NCBI RefSeq assembly: GCF_030709675.1
Contig: NZ_JAUZQD010000009.1
Coordinates: 124,001-188,000 of the forward strand
Source of the DNA: Symbioplanes lichenis
GTDB lineage: Bacteria; Actinomycetota; Actinomycetes; Mycobacteriales; Micromonosporaceae
DNA length: 64,000 nucleotides
Reading direction: 5' to 3'
In this document: positions 8,399 through 16,808 of the stretch, piece after piece
How the letters are laid out: the number at the start of each line of letters is the position of its first letter
How positions within the stretch are numbered: the stretch's first letter is position 1
Notes under the pieces: model-generated
The model's database searches: none
What the model was told of the DNA's origin: nothing
What the model saw: the letters and a program-made list of their open reading frames with translations, nothing else
Position numbers and translations under genes: made by a program

Positions 8399-10206
8399 GA
8401 CGGCAGGACCGGTGCGGCGACGCCGTCGGTGCCCGGGGCGGCCGCGGCCTTGGGCTTGGCGTCGATGCCGGCCTCGGTGCGCTGCTGCGCCGTGATCGGG
8501 GTCGGCGCCGTGGTCAGCGGGTCGTAGCCGCCGCGGGTCTTCGGGAAGGCGATGACCTCGCGGATCGACTCGTTGCCGGACAGCAGCATGCAGGTGCGGT
8601 CCCAGCCCAGCGCGATGCCGGCGTGCGGCGGGGGGCCGTACTTGAACGCCTCGAGCAGGAAGCCGAACTTGTCCTCGGCCTCCTCCGGCGTGATCCCGAG
8701 CAGGTCGAACACCCGCTTCTGGACGTCGCCGCGGTGGATACGGACGCTGCCGCCGCCGATCTCGTTGCCGTTCACCACGATGTCGTACGCGTAGGCGAGC
8801 GCCTTGTTGGGCGCCTCCTCGAACTTGCCCTCCCACTCCTCGTTGGGCGAGGTGAAGGGGTGGTGGACGGCGGTCCAGCCGCTCTCCTGCCCGTCGTCGG
8901 AGGAGGTCTTCTCGAACATGGGCGCGTCGACGACCCAGCAGAACGCCCACGCCGACTCGTCGATCAGGCCGGCGCGCTTGGCGATCTCGATCCGGGCCGC
9001 GCCGAGCAGCTCCTGCGCCTCCCGCCGCTCGGCCGACGCGGCGAAGAAGACCGCGTCGCCCGGCTTGGCCCCGACCGCATCCGCCAATCCGGACAGATGC
9101 GCCTCGGAAAGGTTCTTCGCGACGGGCCCCTTCGGCTCGCCTGTCGATGCGTCCAGCGTCACGTAGGCCAGGCCCCGGGCGCCGCGCGCCTTGGCCCAGT
9201 CCTGCCAGCCGTCGAGCTCCTTGCGGGTCTGCGACGCGCCGCCGGGCATGACGACCGCACCGACGTAGCCACCGGCAGCGATCGCACCGGCGAACACGCG
9301 GAACTCCGTGCCGTCGAGGTAGGAGGTCAGCTCGGTCAGCTCGACGCCGTAGCGCAGGTCGGGCTTGTCGGAACCGTAGCGGTTCATCGCGTCGGTCCAG
9401 GTGAGGCGCGGGATCGGGAGCTGCACCTCGTAGCCGGCCAGCTCGCCCCACAGCTTCGACACGAGTTCCTCGCCGAGCTCGATGATGTCCTCCTGGGTGA
9501 CGAAGGACATCTCGATGTCGAGCTGGGTGAACTCGGGCTGCCGGTCGGCGCGGAAGTCCTCGTCGCGGTAGCAGCGCGCGATCTGGTAGTAGCGCTCCAT
9601 GCCGGCCACCATGAGCAGCTGCTTGAAGAGCTGCGGGGACTGCGGCAGCGCGTACCAGGTGCCGGGCTGCAGCCGGACCGGCACCAGGAAGTCGCGGGCG
9701 CCCTCGGGCGTCGACCGGGTCAGGGTCGGCGTCTCGATCTCGTTGAAGTCGCGGGCGTGCAGCACCTCGCGGGCGATCTGGTTGGCGCGGCTGCGCAGCT
9801 TGAGCGCGCTCGCCGGGCCGGAGCGCCGCAGGTCGAGATAGCGGTACTTCAGGCGGAGGTCGTCCGACGCGGTGATCGTGTCGTCGACGGGCAGCGGCAG
9901 CGGCGCGGCCTCGGACAGCACGGCCAGCTCGGCGGCGGCGACCTCGATCGCGCCGGTGGCCAGCTCCGGGTTGTCGTTGCCCTCGGGCCGGGCCCGGACC
10001 TCGCCGGTGACCTTCACGCAGAACTCGTTGCGCAGCGCGTGCGCGTCCTCCTCGCGGAAGACCACCTGCACGATGCCCGAGGCGTCACGCAGATCGACGA
10101 AGATCACGCCGCCGTGGTCGCGCCGGCGGGCCACCCACCCGGCGAGCGTCACCGTCTGGCCGGCGTGCTCGGCCCGCAGGCTGCCGGCTTCATGGGTACG
10201 GATCAC
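8395..10206 (-). CDS. aspS: Aspartyl-tRNA synthetase
   Basis: Class II aminoacyl-tRNA synthetase charging tRNA-Asp (603 aa, normal for the bacterial type). The N-terminal OB-fold starts with MIRTHEAGSLRAEHAGQTVTLAGWV and RRRDHGG. Motif 2 reads CYRDEDFRADRQPEFTQLDIEMSF, the bacterial GAD insertion lies in the middle, and motif 3 is GIALGWDRTCMLL. A C-terminal tail of about 20 Ala/Pro-rich residues follows the core. Whether it also charges tRNA-Asn cannot be decided from this window. It overlaps the RmlD-like gene by four bases. Confidence 0.97.
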   Translation of the reverse strand: MIRTHEAGSLRAEHAGQTVTLAGWVARRRDHGGVIFVDLRDASGIVQVVFREEDAHALRNEFCVKVTGEVRARPEGNDNPELATGAIEVAAAELAVLSEAAPLPLPVDDTITASDDLRLKYRYLDLRRSGPASALKLRSRANQIAREVLHARDFNEIETPTLTRSTPEGARDFLVPVRLQPGTWYALPQSPQLFKQLLMVAGMERYYQIARCYRDEDFRADRQPEFTQLDIEMSFVTQEDIIELGEELVSKLWGELAGYEVQLPIPRLTWTDAMNRYGSDKPDLRYGVELTELTSYLDGTEFRVFAGAIAAGGYVGAVVMPGGASQTRKELDGWQDWAKARGARGLAYVTLDASTGEPKGPVAKNLSEAHLSGLADAVGAKPGDAVFFAASAERREAQELLGAARIEIAKRAGLIDESAWAFCWVVDAPMFEKTSSDDGQESGWTAVHHPFTSPNEEWEGKFEEAPNKALAYAYDIVVNGNEIGGGSVRIHRGDVQKRVFDLLGITPEEAEDKFGFLLEAFKYGPPPHAGIALGWDRTCMLLSGNESIREVIAFPKTRGGYDPLTTAPTPITAQQRTEAGIDAKPKAAAAPGTDGVAAPVLPS

Positions 10207-10252
10207 GGAAAGCTCTCCTCACACAGGTTCACGGGGCGCGACCGTCATTCTG

Positions 10253-10570
10253 TCAGGCGCGCCGCACGCTCACCCCGCCACCCTGCGACGCCGCCGGCCG
10301 CTGCGGGGTCATTCCCTTTCCCGTGTACGCAACCCCGTGCGCATTCGTCGTGTTCATCCGCGCGCTTCGCTCCGTCGCCCGCCACGCCACGAGGAGGGCG
10401 GCGACCGCCACGATCAGGGCCAGCATGGCGAGCAGGATCGCCACGGCGACTCCGGTCCGGGGCTGCGCCGGCACGGGCTCGACGGGGGCGAGGCGCTCGG
10501 TCGGCCCGTCGGGAAACTCCGTGCGGGGCCGGTGGGTGGTCTTCGAGTTCGACGCGCGGAACACCGACAT
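10253..10570 (-). CDS. Small single-span membrane protein
   Basis: A 105-residue protein with one strong hydrophobic segment (GVAVAILLAMLALIVAVAAL, about residues 38-57) between a Pro/Glu-rich N-terminal stretch and a polar C-terminus. The ATG at 10570 was chosen because CCGGAG lies six to seven bases upstream; longer forms would start in an Arg-rich out-of-character region. It sits just upstream of aspS on the same strand, about 46 bases away. I do not recognise the family. Confidence 0.55.
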   Translation of the reverse strand: MSVFRASNSKTTHRPRTEFPDGPTERLAPVEPVPAQPRTGVAVAILLAMLALIVAVAALLVAWRATERSARMNTTNAHGVAYTGKGMTPQRPAASQGGGVSVRRA

Positions 10571-10770
10571 GGAGGACTCCGGAGGTCGAGGGCGCACGGA
10601 TGCCGCGAAAACGCCGCGCACCCACCGTAACGGTCGAAACCGGCGCCGGCCCATCCCCCGATCCGGTCGCGTCGCGCGTGACCTCCAGCGCCGTACCCGT
10701 GCGACGCGGCGCCATCGTTCCGCGCACGAGCAGAGGACTTCTTTTCGCGCGCGGGCGTAGGATTTCGGGC

Positions 10771-11793
10771 GTGCCGGCGCGTACACCTCGGGAAACCGCC
10801 ACCATCGACCGGCTGGACCGGCAGATCCTCCATGGCCTGACGCTCGCGCCGCGGGTGCCCTTCGCCCGACTGGCCGCGGTGCTCGACGTCTCCGAGCAGA
10901 CGGTCGCCCGCCGCTACCAGCGGATGCGCTCGCACGGCCTCGTCCGCGTCTTCGGCGTGGCCGACCGCTCGCTGCTCCCCGGCACCAGCTCCTGGATGCT
11001 CCGCATCGCCTGCCGCCCCGGCACCGCCGCGACGACGGCCGCCGCCCTCGCCCGCCGCACCGACACCAGCTGGGTCGCCGTCGGCGCGGGCGGCGCCGAG
11101 CTGACCTGCCAGGCCCTCGTCGACGAGAATTCCTCCGAGGGCCTGCTCGCCCACCTTCCCCGCGCCGCGAACGTCCTGTCGCTCAGCACCCACCAGGTCC
11201 TGCACCGCTTCGTGGGCCGCGGCGAAGCCGACTGGATCACCGGCGACGACAAGCTCGGCACCGACCAGCGCCGCGAGCTGCTGGCCGACGAGTCCCCCGC
11301 CCCCGTCTCCCCCGCCGGCATCGAACTCACCCCCGAGGACCGGCCCCTGCTGGTGGCGCTCGCCCACGACGGCCGGGCCAGCTATGCCGCCCTGGCCGAG
11401 GCGACCGGCTGGACCCAGCGCAAGGCCGCCCTCCGCCTGAGCACCCTCACCGAGTCCGGCCTGCTCCGCTTCGACCTCGACACCTCGGTCAACGCCCTCG
11501 GCTTCCGCGCGGTCGCCCACCTGTGGTTCACGATCTCCCCCACCGACCTCGCCACCGTGGGCGCCCGCCTCGCCGACCACACCCCCCTGGCCTGGGCCGC
11601 CGCGGTGACCGGCGCGGCCTCCCTGGTGGCGATCGCGCTGTGCCCGGACGCCCCGGCCCTCTACCGCTACCTGACCACCGACATCGCCGCGATCGCCGAA
11701 GTCCACACCTGCGAGGCGGTCCCGGTCTTCACCCGCGTCAAGCAGGCCGTCTCCCTCGTCGAGAACGGCATCCTCCGCGGCCCGGTCGTCTAG
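10771..11793 (+). CDS. Lrp/AsnC family regulator with two AsnC units
   Basis: A 340-residue regulator containing two AsnC-like halves. The first begins IDRLDRQILHGLTLAPRVPFARLAAVLDVSEQTVARRYQRM (residues about 11-51). The second starts near residue 190 with LTPEDRPLLVALAHDGRASYAALAEATGWTQRKAALRLSTL. Each half has a winged helix followed by a RAM-like ligand-binding region. The GTG start at 10771 has AGGA seven bases upstream. The gene is convergent with the DHA2 exporter (two bases between stops) and divergent from the small membrane protein. The effector is unknown; double AsnC proteins are common in actinomycetes. Confidence 0.85.
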   Translation: MPARTPRETATIDRLDRQILHGLTLAPRVPFARLAAVLDVSEQTVARRYQRMRSHGLVRVFGVADRSLLPGTSSWMLRIACRPGTAATTAAALARRTDTSWVAVGAGGAELTCQALVDENSSEGLLAHLPRAANVLSLSTHQVLHRFVGRGEADWITGDDKLGTDQRRELLADESPAPVSPAGIELTPEDRPLLVALAHDGRASYAALAEATGWTQRKAALRLSTLTESGLLRFDLDTSVNALGFRAVAHLWFTISPTDLATVGARLADHTPLAWAAAVTGAASLVAIALCPDAPALYRYLTTDIAAIAEVHTCEAVPVFTRVKQAVSLVENGILRGPVV

Positions 11794-11795
11794 GG

Positions 11796-13325
11796 TCAGT
11801 GCGTGACGGCGGGCGCCTTCCCGGGAGCGGGGGCGCTGGGACCCGCAGCCGGGCGCGCCGGGCGGACCAAGGCCAGCACCGCGATGCCCGCGAGGATGCC
11901 CGCTCCCGCCGCCACCAGGAACGCCGCGTCCAGGCCGGCGATCGAGGCGCCGTGGAGGGCGTTGTCCACAGTGGCGCGGACGTCGGCCGGGACGGCGGCC
12001 AGGATGCGCTGGGCCTGGCCGCCGGCGAGGCCGTGGGCGGTGTCCGACGGGTTGGGGGCGCCCGCGTCGGTCAGGTGGGCCCGGGCCCGGCCCGCGAAAG
12101 CGGTGCCCAGCAGGGCGATGCCGATCGCGAAGCCCAGCTGGCGGGCGGTGTTGACGGCGCCGGCCGCCATGCCGCTGCGCTCGCGGGGCACCGACGCCAT
12201 CGCCGCCTCGGCCAGGGTGGGCATGACGAGGCCGACGCCGGCGCCGATGACCGCGTAGCCGGCGAGCAGGGCGGGCCAGCTCGAGTCGGGGCCGAGGAGC
12301 AGCGCGGTCAGGGCCGAGCCGGCGCCGATGAGGAGGAGGCCCGTACCGATGATGATGCGCGGGGACCGGCCGTGCAGGCGTGCTCCCGCGATGCCCGAGA
12401 CGACGACCGACACGATCGACATGGGCAGGCCGACCAGGCCGGCGCGCAGCGGGGAGAGGCCGACGATCGTCTGGAGCCAGATCGAGGTGTACGTGAACGC
12501 GGCGAACGCGGCCATGTTGACGAGCAGGGCGCCGACGAGGATGCCGCCGAAGGAGCGGTTGCGGAGCAGGGCCAGGTCGAGCATCGGGTGGGCGACGCGC
12601 CGCTCGACGAGGACGAAGGCGAGCAGGCCGACCGCGCTGAGCAGCAGCAGGCCCCACGTGGCGAAGGCGGTCCAGCCCTCGGTGTTCGCGCGGATGACCG
12701 CCAAGGTGAGGGCCGTCGCCGCCACGGTGAAGGTGACCGTTCCGGCGTAGTCGAACGTGCCGCGGCGGTTGCCCTGGTCGGCGCGCAGCACCACGAAGGT
12801 CAGCACGACGGCCGCCACGCTGATGGGCAGGTTGACGAAGAAGATCCAGCGCCAGTTGATCCCGTCGGTGAGCAGGCCGCCGAGGACCGGGCCGATGGCC
12901 GCCGCGGCGCCCGAGACCCCACCCCAGACGCCGTACGCCACCCCGCGCTCACGCCCCTGGTAAGCCCCGTTGAGCAGCGCGAACGTCGTGGTGAACATGG
13001 CCGCCGCGCCGACGCCCTGCACCACCCGGGCGGCGATCAGAGTGCCGCCGCCGGTGGCCAGCCCGCAGGCCAGCGACGCGAGGGCGAAGACGACGAGCCC
13101 GATCGCGTAGAGGCGCCGGTGGCCGTAGCGGTCGCCGAGCGCCCCGGCGCCGAGCAGCAGCACGGCCAATGACAATGCGTAGCCGTCGACGACCCACTGC
13201 AGGGCCGTGAACGACGTGTGCAGGTCCACCGCCATGGGCGGCAGGGCGACGTTCACGATGGTGACATCGATGAGCAGCATGAACGTGCCGAGGCAGACAG
13301 TGACGAGCGGCCACCACTTGCGCAT
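11796..13325 (-). CDS. DHA2-type (EmrB/QacA) MFS multidrug exporter
   Basis: A 509-residue exporter with about 14 membrane spans. Signature segments are LIDVTIVNVALPPMAVDLH (motif D1), ALGDRYGHRRLY (motif A) and GPVLGGLL (motif C, antiporter signature). The last ~25 residues are Pro/Ala-rich. An AGGAGAA ribosome-binding site precedes the ATG at 13325. It is probably a proton-drug antiporter; the substrate is not visible. It is convergent with the AsnC-type regulator, which could be functionally linked but shares no promoter. Confidence 0.93.
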   Translation of the reverse strand: MRKWWPLVTVCLGTFMLLIDVTIVNVALPPMAVDLHTSFTALQWVVDGYALSLAVLLLGAGALGDRYGHRRLYAIGLVVFALASLACGLATGGGTLIAARVVQGVGAAAMFTTTFALLNGAYQGRERGVAYGVWGGVSGAAAAIGPVLGGLLTDGINWRWIFFVNLPISVAAVVLTFVVLRADQGNRRGTFDYAGTVTFTVAATALTLAVIRANTEGWTAFATWGLLLLSAVGLLAFVLVERRVAHPMLDLALLRNRSFGGILVGALLVNMAAFAAFTYTSIWLQTIVGLSPLRAGLVGLPMSIVSVVVSGIAGARLHGRSPRIIIGTGLLLIGAGSALTALLLGPDSSWPALLAGYAVIGAGVGLVMPTLAEAAMASVPRERSGMAAGAVNTARQLGFAIGIALLGTAFAGRARAHLTDAGAPNPSDTAHGLAGGQAQRILAAVPADVRATVDNALHGASIAGLDAAFLVAAGAGILAGIAVLALVRPARPAAGPSAPAPGKAPAVTH

Positions 13326-13417
13326 GGTTCTTCTCCTTGACTTTCCGTGACCACTTAACGATCACGGACGGCACCCGCGCGGCACCAGTCAAGAAGCGTC
13401 CAGCGTCGGAATCCTCC

Positions 13418-14140
13418 TCAGGCGGCTGGCGCGGGGCCCGGATCCGCCACGTACCAGCCGTCGCGCAGCACCGGCACGACGTCGCTCTGCCCGGCCTCGG
13501 CGGCCACGGCGACATCCTGCGGGAAGCCGTAGTCGATGAGTTCGAGGCCGCTGAAACAGGCATGCAGCGACTCGGACAGCACATCCGACACGGCCCGGTA
13601 AGCCCCGATGGCACTGCGCGCTTCCGGCGACGCGGAGGACGGCGCGAGGTGGTGCAGGAACGCGCCCGCGCCCCAGAGGTCCTCGACGGCCGGGCGCAGG
13701 GATCCGTCGGGCCAGCGTTCGCCGGAGGCGACCACGGCGACCGTACCCCCCAAGGTCGTGACGTAGGCAGCGGCCGACGCCGCGTTGCGCAGCGAGACCC
13801 CGACGACGGTCGCGTCGTACTCCCCCAGCAGGGCGGAGATGGTCGCGCCGTTGGGCGACGGCAGCACCAGGCGCTCGATCCCCCGCGCCGCGCGGACCGT
13901 GGCGGGCGACAGGCTGACCGGGCCGTGCTCCCGGCGGCCGACCGCCAGCACGGCGTCGTGCCGGGCGGCGAAACGTACGGCCGACTCGTCGCGCCACGGG
14001 TAGGGCGCGACACTGATCCCCCGGTCCAGCGCCACGGTCAGCGTCGTGGTGAACGACAGCACATCGACCACGGCGACAACTGTCGCGTGGGGAGCGAGCG
14101 ACCGGGCGCCCTGCGGACCCCAGTCGAAGGTGACGGTCAT
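13418..14140 (-). CDS. ComB-like 2-phosphosulfolactate phosphatase family protein
   Basis: A 240-residue protein of the ComB family, recognised by FDWGPQGARSL at the start, VVAVVDVLSFTTTLTVALDRG, and LVLPSPNGATISALLGE. In methanogens ComB dephosphorylates 2-phosphosulfolactate in coenzyme M synthesis. Actinomycetes do not make coenzyme M, so here a related phosphatase or sulfonate role is likely. The start ATG overlaps the upstream gene's stop (ATGA). It is the last gene of a three-gene operon with a coiled-coil protein and a membrane protein of unknown function. Confidence 0.8.
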   Translation of the reverse strand: MTVTFDWGPQGARSLAPHATVVAVVDVLSFTTTLTVALDRGISVAPYPWRDESAVRFAARHDAVLAVGRREHGPVSLSPATVRAARGIERLVLPSPNGATISALLGEYDATVVGVSLRNAASAAAYVTTLGGTVAVVASGERWPDGSLRPAVEDLWGAGAFLHHLAPSSASPEARSAIGAYRAVSDVLSESLHACFSGLELIDYGFPQDVAVAAEAGQSDVVPVLRDGWYVADPGPAPAA

Positions 14141-15114
14141 TCGGCCAATCGTCGCAGAGCGGCGCGCACCGTGCCGTACCGTTCCGCCCGGTAACTCCCG
14201 TCTTCGGGCGCGTCGCCGAGGGCCTGCACCCCGTGCGTCACCTGATAAGTCACCCGATAGAGCACCAGCTGCGCCGCCGCCTCCACCCACTCGTCGCTGC
14301 GGCCCGGCGCCGGCCGGTGCGCCAGCTCGATGCTGAACCAGGCCGGGAAGAACGCGTGCGACTCCACGGCCGACTTCACCCGGCGGCGGATGTGGGCGGT
14401 CAGGTCGGCCACCGCGTCGTCGCCGCGCCTTTGCCTGTACGCCTCCCGGCGCTGCTTGTCCCGCTCCAGCTCCTCCTCGGCGACGGCCACGGCCGTCCGC
14501 TGGTCGCGCAGCAGCGCATCCCGTTCGCGGAACCGGGCCCGATGAGTACGGTACGAGCGCGCGGCCTGCCGGAACGCCCGTCCCCCCAGCCGGGCCGCCG
14601 CCAGTCGCCGGCTGGCGTCGAACGCGCACGACCGGCTCTGCGCCGTCAGCTCGCGCAGGTCGGCGTACTCCCGGAGCAGCCGGCGGTGGCCCGCCCGGGC
14701 CTCCTCCCCGAGGATCCCGGAACGGATCTGCTCCGCCTCGCGCACCTGCGTGACGAGCCGCACCCACTCGTCCGGCACGGTGTCCAGATCGACGGGCTGC
14801 ACCCCCTGCTCGCGCAGCAGCCGCCCCTCGAACACCCGCACGTCCGCGGTCAGCCGCTCGATCGCGCGCCGCGCCCCGCCCAGCTCCTCGTCGATCCGCC
14901 GCCCGAGCTCGTCCTGCGCCTCGGCCGTCCGGGCCAGCCGCTCGTCGGCCTGATCGCACCGTTGCGTGAGCTCCCGATGCCGGCGGTCGGCGGTCCGCGC
15001 GTTCTCCTTGATCTGCTCCTCGAGCACGCGCTTCAACGTGTTGCTCTTCCGCTGGATCTCGTTGCGCAGCGACTCCGCGACGCGGGCCAGGTCGCCGGGG
15101 GCGTCGGGGCTCAT
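14137..15114 (-). CDS. Coiled-coil hypothetical protein
   Basis: A 325-residue cytoplasmic protein, strongly helical and charged. Residues about 5-110 and 160-225 have heptad-like patterns (NEIQRKSNTLKRVLEEQIKENA; RDQRTAVAVAEEELERDKQRREA). The C-terminal part is more globular, with AFFPAWFSIELAHRPAPGRSD and Tyr-rich strands. It overlaps the genes on both sides by four bases, so all three are probably co-translated. No family is recognised; a structural or scaffold role together with the membrane protein upstream is only an inference. Confidence 0.7.
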   Translation of the reverse strand: MSPDAPGDLARVAESLRNEIQRKSNTLKRVLEEQIKENARTADRRHRELTQRCDQADERLARTAEAQDELGRRIDEELGGARRAIERLTADVRVFEGRLLREQGVQPVDLDTVPDEWVRLVTQVREAEQIRSGILGEEARAGHRRLLREYADLRELTAQSRSCAFDASRRLAAARLGGRAFRQAARSYRTHRARFRERDALLRDQRTAVAVAEEELERDKQRREAYRQRRGDDAVADLTAHIRRRVKSAVESHAFFPAWFSIELAHRPAPGRSDEWVEAAAQLVLYRVTYQVTHGVQALGDAPEDGSYRAERYGTVRAALRRLAE

Positions 15115-15542
15115 TCCACCTCGCTCCTCTGTGGCTGCGTCGCGGCTTCGGGCTCGCGCTGCTTCGGCACCGCCGGGGGCTCGCGCAGCGGCTCCCGGCC
15201 CGGATGCGCGGTCAGCCACAACGCGGCGGCGGCCGCGACGGCGAGCACCACCCCGGCGAGGGCCCACGCCGGCAGCACCCCGCCCGCCACCAGCCCGGCC
15301 GTGACGAGCCCGGCCATCAGCAGCCCGGTCGCCGCCAGCCGCCGGATCCGCGCCGCCCGCGACTCGGCCTCGTCGACCACCCGTAACAGATCGTCGCCGG
15401 CGTCGAACACCCGCTCGAGCAGATCCTCGTAGCGCCCGCTGTCCTCCGGCTCGCGCCCCAGCACCTCATGCCGCGACACGAGCTCCCGGTGCCGCGCGGC
15501 CAGCCTGTCCCGTACGTCCGAACCCACCCGGCCCCCCGTCAC
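15111..15542 (-). CDS. Hypothetical protein with two membrane spans
   Basis: A 143-residue protein: charged helical N-terminus (residues about 8-65, HRELVSRHEVLGREPEDSGRY), two adjacent hydrophobic segments (about 70-90 and 94-112), then a polar Pro/Glu-rich tail. It probably inserts as a hairpin with both ends cytoplasmic. GTG at 15542 was used; another GTG five codons later is preceded by a G-run and is equally possible. It is the first gene of the operon with the coiled-coil and ComB-like genes. Confidence 0.6.
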   Translation of the reverse strand: MTGGRVGSDVRDRLAARHRELVSRHEVLGREPEDSGRYEDLLERVFDAGDDLLRVVDEAESRAARIRRLAATGLLMAGLVTAGLVAGGVLPAWALAGVVLAVAAAAALWLTAHPGREPLREPPAVPKQREPEAATQPQRSEVE

Positions 15543-15548
15543 TCAGCG

Positions 15549-15983
15549 CTACTCAAACTCTAAGGCGCTGGTGAGGGGGGTCAATCCCACGGAAGAGTTC
15601 AGCACATCGACGAGCCGCTTCTCCTCACCCGCAAAATGCGTCCGGAGTACGGCCGTCAGCGCCCCGAGATCAAGCGGCTCCTCCCGCAGCATCGCGGCGA
15701 TCACCTCGTGGTCGCGCCGCAACTGGCCCAGGAAGTCCCGCAACTCCGGATGCTTCGCCGCGAGGAGAGGGAAAACCTCCCGATCCTCCTGCGTGTGATG
15801 CGCCGTCAACGCGGCACAGAACCCCACACACGACAGCACGACGCCGTCCTGCAGATCATCGAGCATGTCCCGCAGCCGCTGATGCACGGCGACGAGCTGA
15901 GTGCCGAAGGCGGCAAAGCGCGCCCACTCGGCCGATTCACGATCGTCCACGGAAATCCCATGGTCCCGCGCCTCCATGCCCAC
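15549..15983 (-). CDS. Hemerythrin HHE-domain protein
   Basis: A 144-residue four-helix di-iron-type domain. Candidate metal ligands are H34 (VAVHQRLRDML), H62/H63 and E66 (ALTAHHTQEDREVFPLL), H92 (RRDHEVIAAML), and H116/E120 (LRTHFAGEEKRL). Such proteins bind oxygen, sense nitric oxide or store iron. ATG at 15983 or the ATG two codons later are both possible starts. The stop lies seven bases from the start of the next minus-strand gene, so it may head that operon. Confidence 0.85.
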   Translation of the reverse strand: MGMEARDHGISVDDRESAEWARFAAFGTQLVAVHQRLRDMLDDLQDGVVLSCVGFCAALTAHHTQEDREVFPLLAAKHPELRDFLGQLRRDHEVIAAMLREEPLDLGALTAVLRTHFAGEEKRLVDVLNSSVGLTPLTSALEFE

Positions 15984-16216
15984 GGCGGCCTGTGTGCCGG
16001 GTACACCGCGACGCTGCCATCATCCGATCAAACCCCGCCCGCCCGGTCAAGCAGCCCGCGCATCGACCATCGCATCGGGTGGCCGGCGCCGAGCGCCCCC
16101 CGTCCGATCGACGACGAAGGACTTGCTCCGCGCCGCACCCGGCTTACCTTGAAGGCAGATTCGGGCACCGGTTCGGGTCGCCCGGGCGCACGCCACCCCC
16201 TCAGGAAGTTGCGGCG

Positions 16217-16762
16217 ATGGATCTGCTCGCGAGCGTCAAGGCAGCCGGCACGGTCGTGCGCTTCGTCGAGGGCGGACCGCTGGCCGAGGCGCTGGCCGAG
16301 ATCAACGTCGAGGCGGCACTCGGCGCTCTGGGGAAGGCCGCCGGAGCCCGGGACCGGCAGGCGCAGGTATGGTCGGCCGTCAATCACCTGGAGGGCGCGG
16401 AGGCCGCTCTCCGAAGGAAGGTCACCGGATCTGGTGGCCGGCGGCAGTTCGTGCTCCGGGCGCGGAATTACGTCATGCTGGAACAGCGCTATCTGCGGAT
16501 CCTCGCCCTGCTGGCGATCTGCTACCGCTATCTCAACGAAGAAGACCTGGCACTCAGCTATGCCGAACGCTTGCGCTCCCAGGACGAAACCTCCGGCGCG
16601 CTGAGCCTGGGCGTGCTGGTCGCGGGCACCGTCGTGGCGTTGCCGAACCTGGTCGATACGGCGCGAGCCGCGTACCAGGACAGGACGCTGCCCGAGCTCG
16701 ACTTCAGCTCTTTCGAGCTGCCCCCGCGCGCCCTGCCGGAGCCGAAACTGCCCGAACCGTGA
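16217..16762 (+). CDS. Hypothetical protein
   Basis: A 181-residue mostly helical protein starting with MDLLASVKAAGTVVRFVEGG. The mid-part (RARNYVMLEQRYLRILALLAICYRYLNEEDLALSYAERL) resembles a TPR-like helical pair. A hydrophobic stretch (LGVLVAGTVVALPNLV) lies near residues 133-150, and the C-terminus is Pro/Leu-rich (PPRALPEPKLPEP). AGGAAG lies eight bases before the ATG. Upstream DNA (15984-16216) is lower in GC than the surroundings. No family is recognised. Confidence 0.6.
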   Translation: MDLLASVKAAGTVVRFVEGGPLAEALAEINVEAALGALGKAAGARDRQAQVWSAVNHLEGAEAALRRKVTGSGGRRQFVLRARNYVMLEQRYLRILALLAICYRYLNEEDLALSYAERLRSQDETSGALSLGVLVAGTVVALPNLVDTARAAYQDRTLPELDFSSFELPPRALPEPKLPEP

Positions 16763-16808
16763 CCACGTCGCGCGCTACCGCACAGCCCGAGTACGCGTAG
16801 AGGCGCGC

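Noticed and set aside
8623..11793. 1056-codon plus-strand open frame across aspS
   Set aside because: Antisense to aspS; its first ~700 codons are the complement of a clear synthetase gene. Only the last part (from 10771) is a real gene.
16770..16808. GCGCGC...GCGCGC as terminator between convergent genes
   Set aside because: Six-base arms of simple GC sequence with a long loop are expected by chance at this composition.
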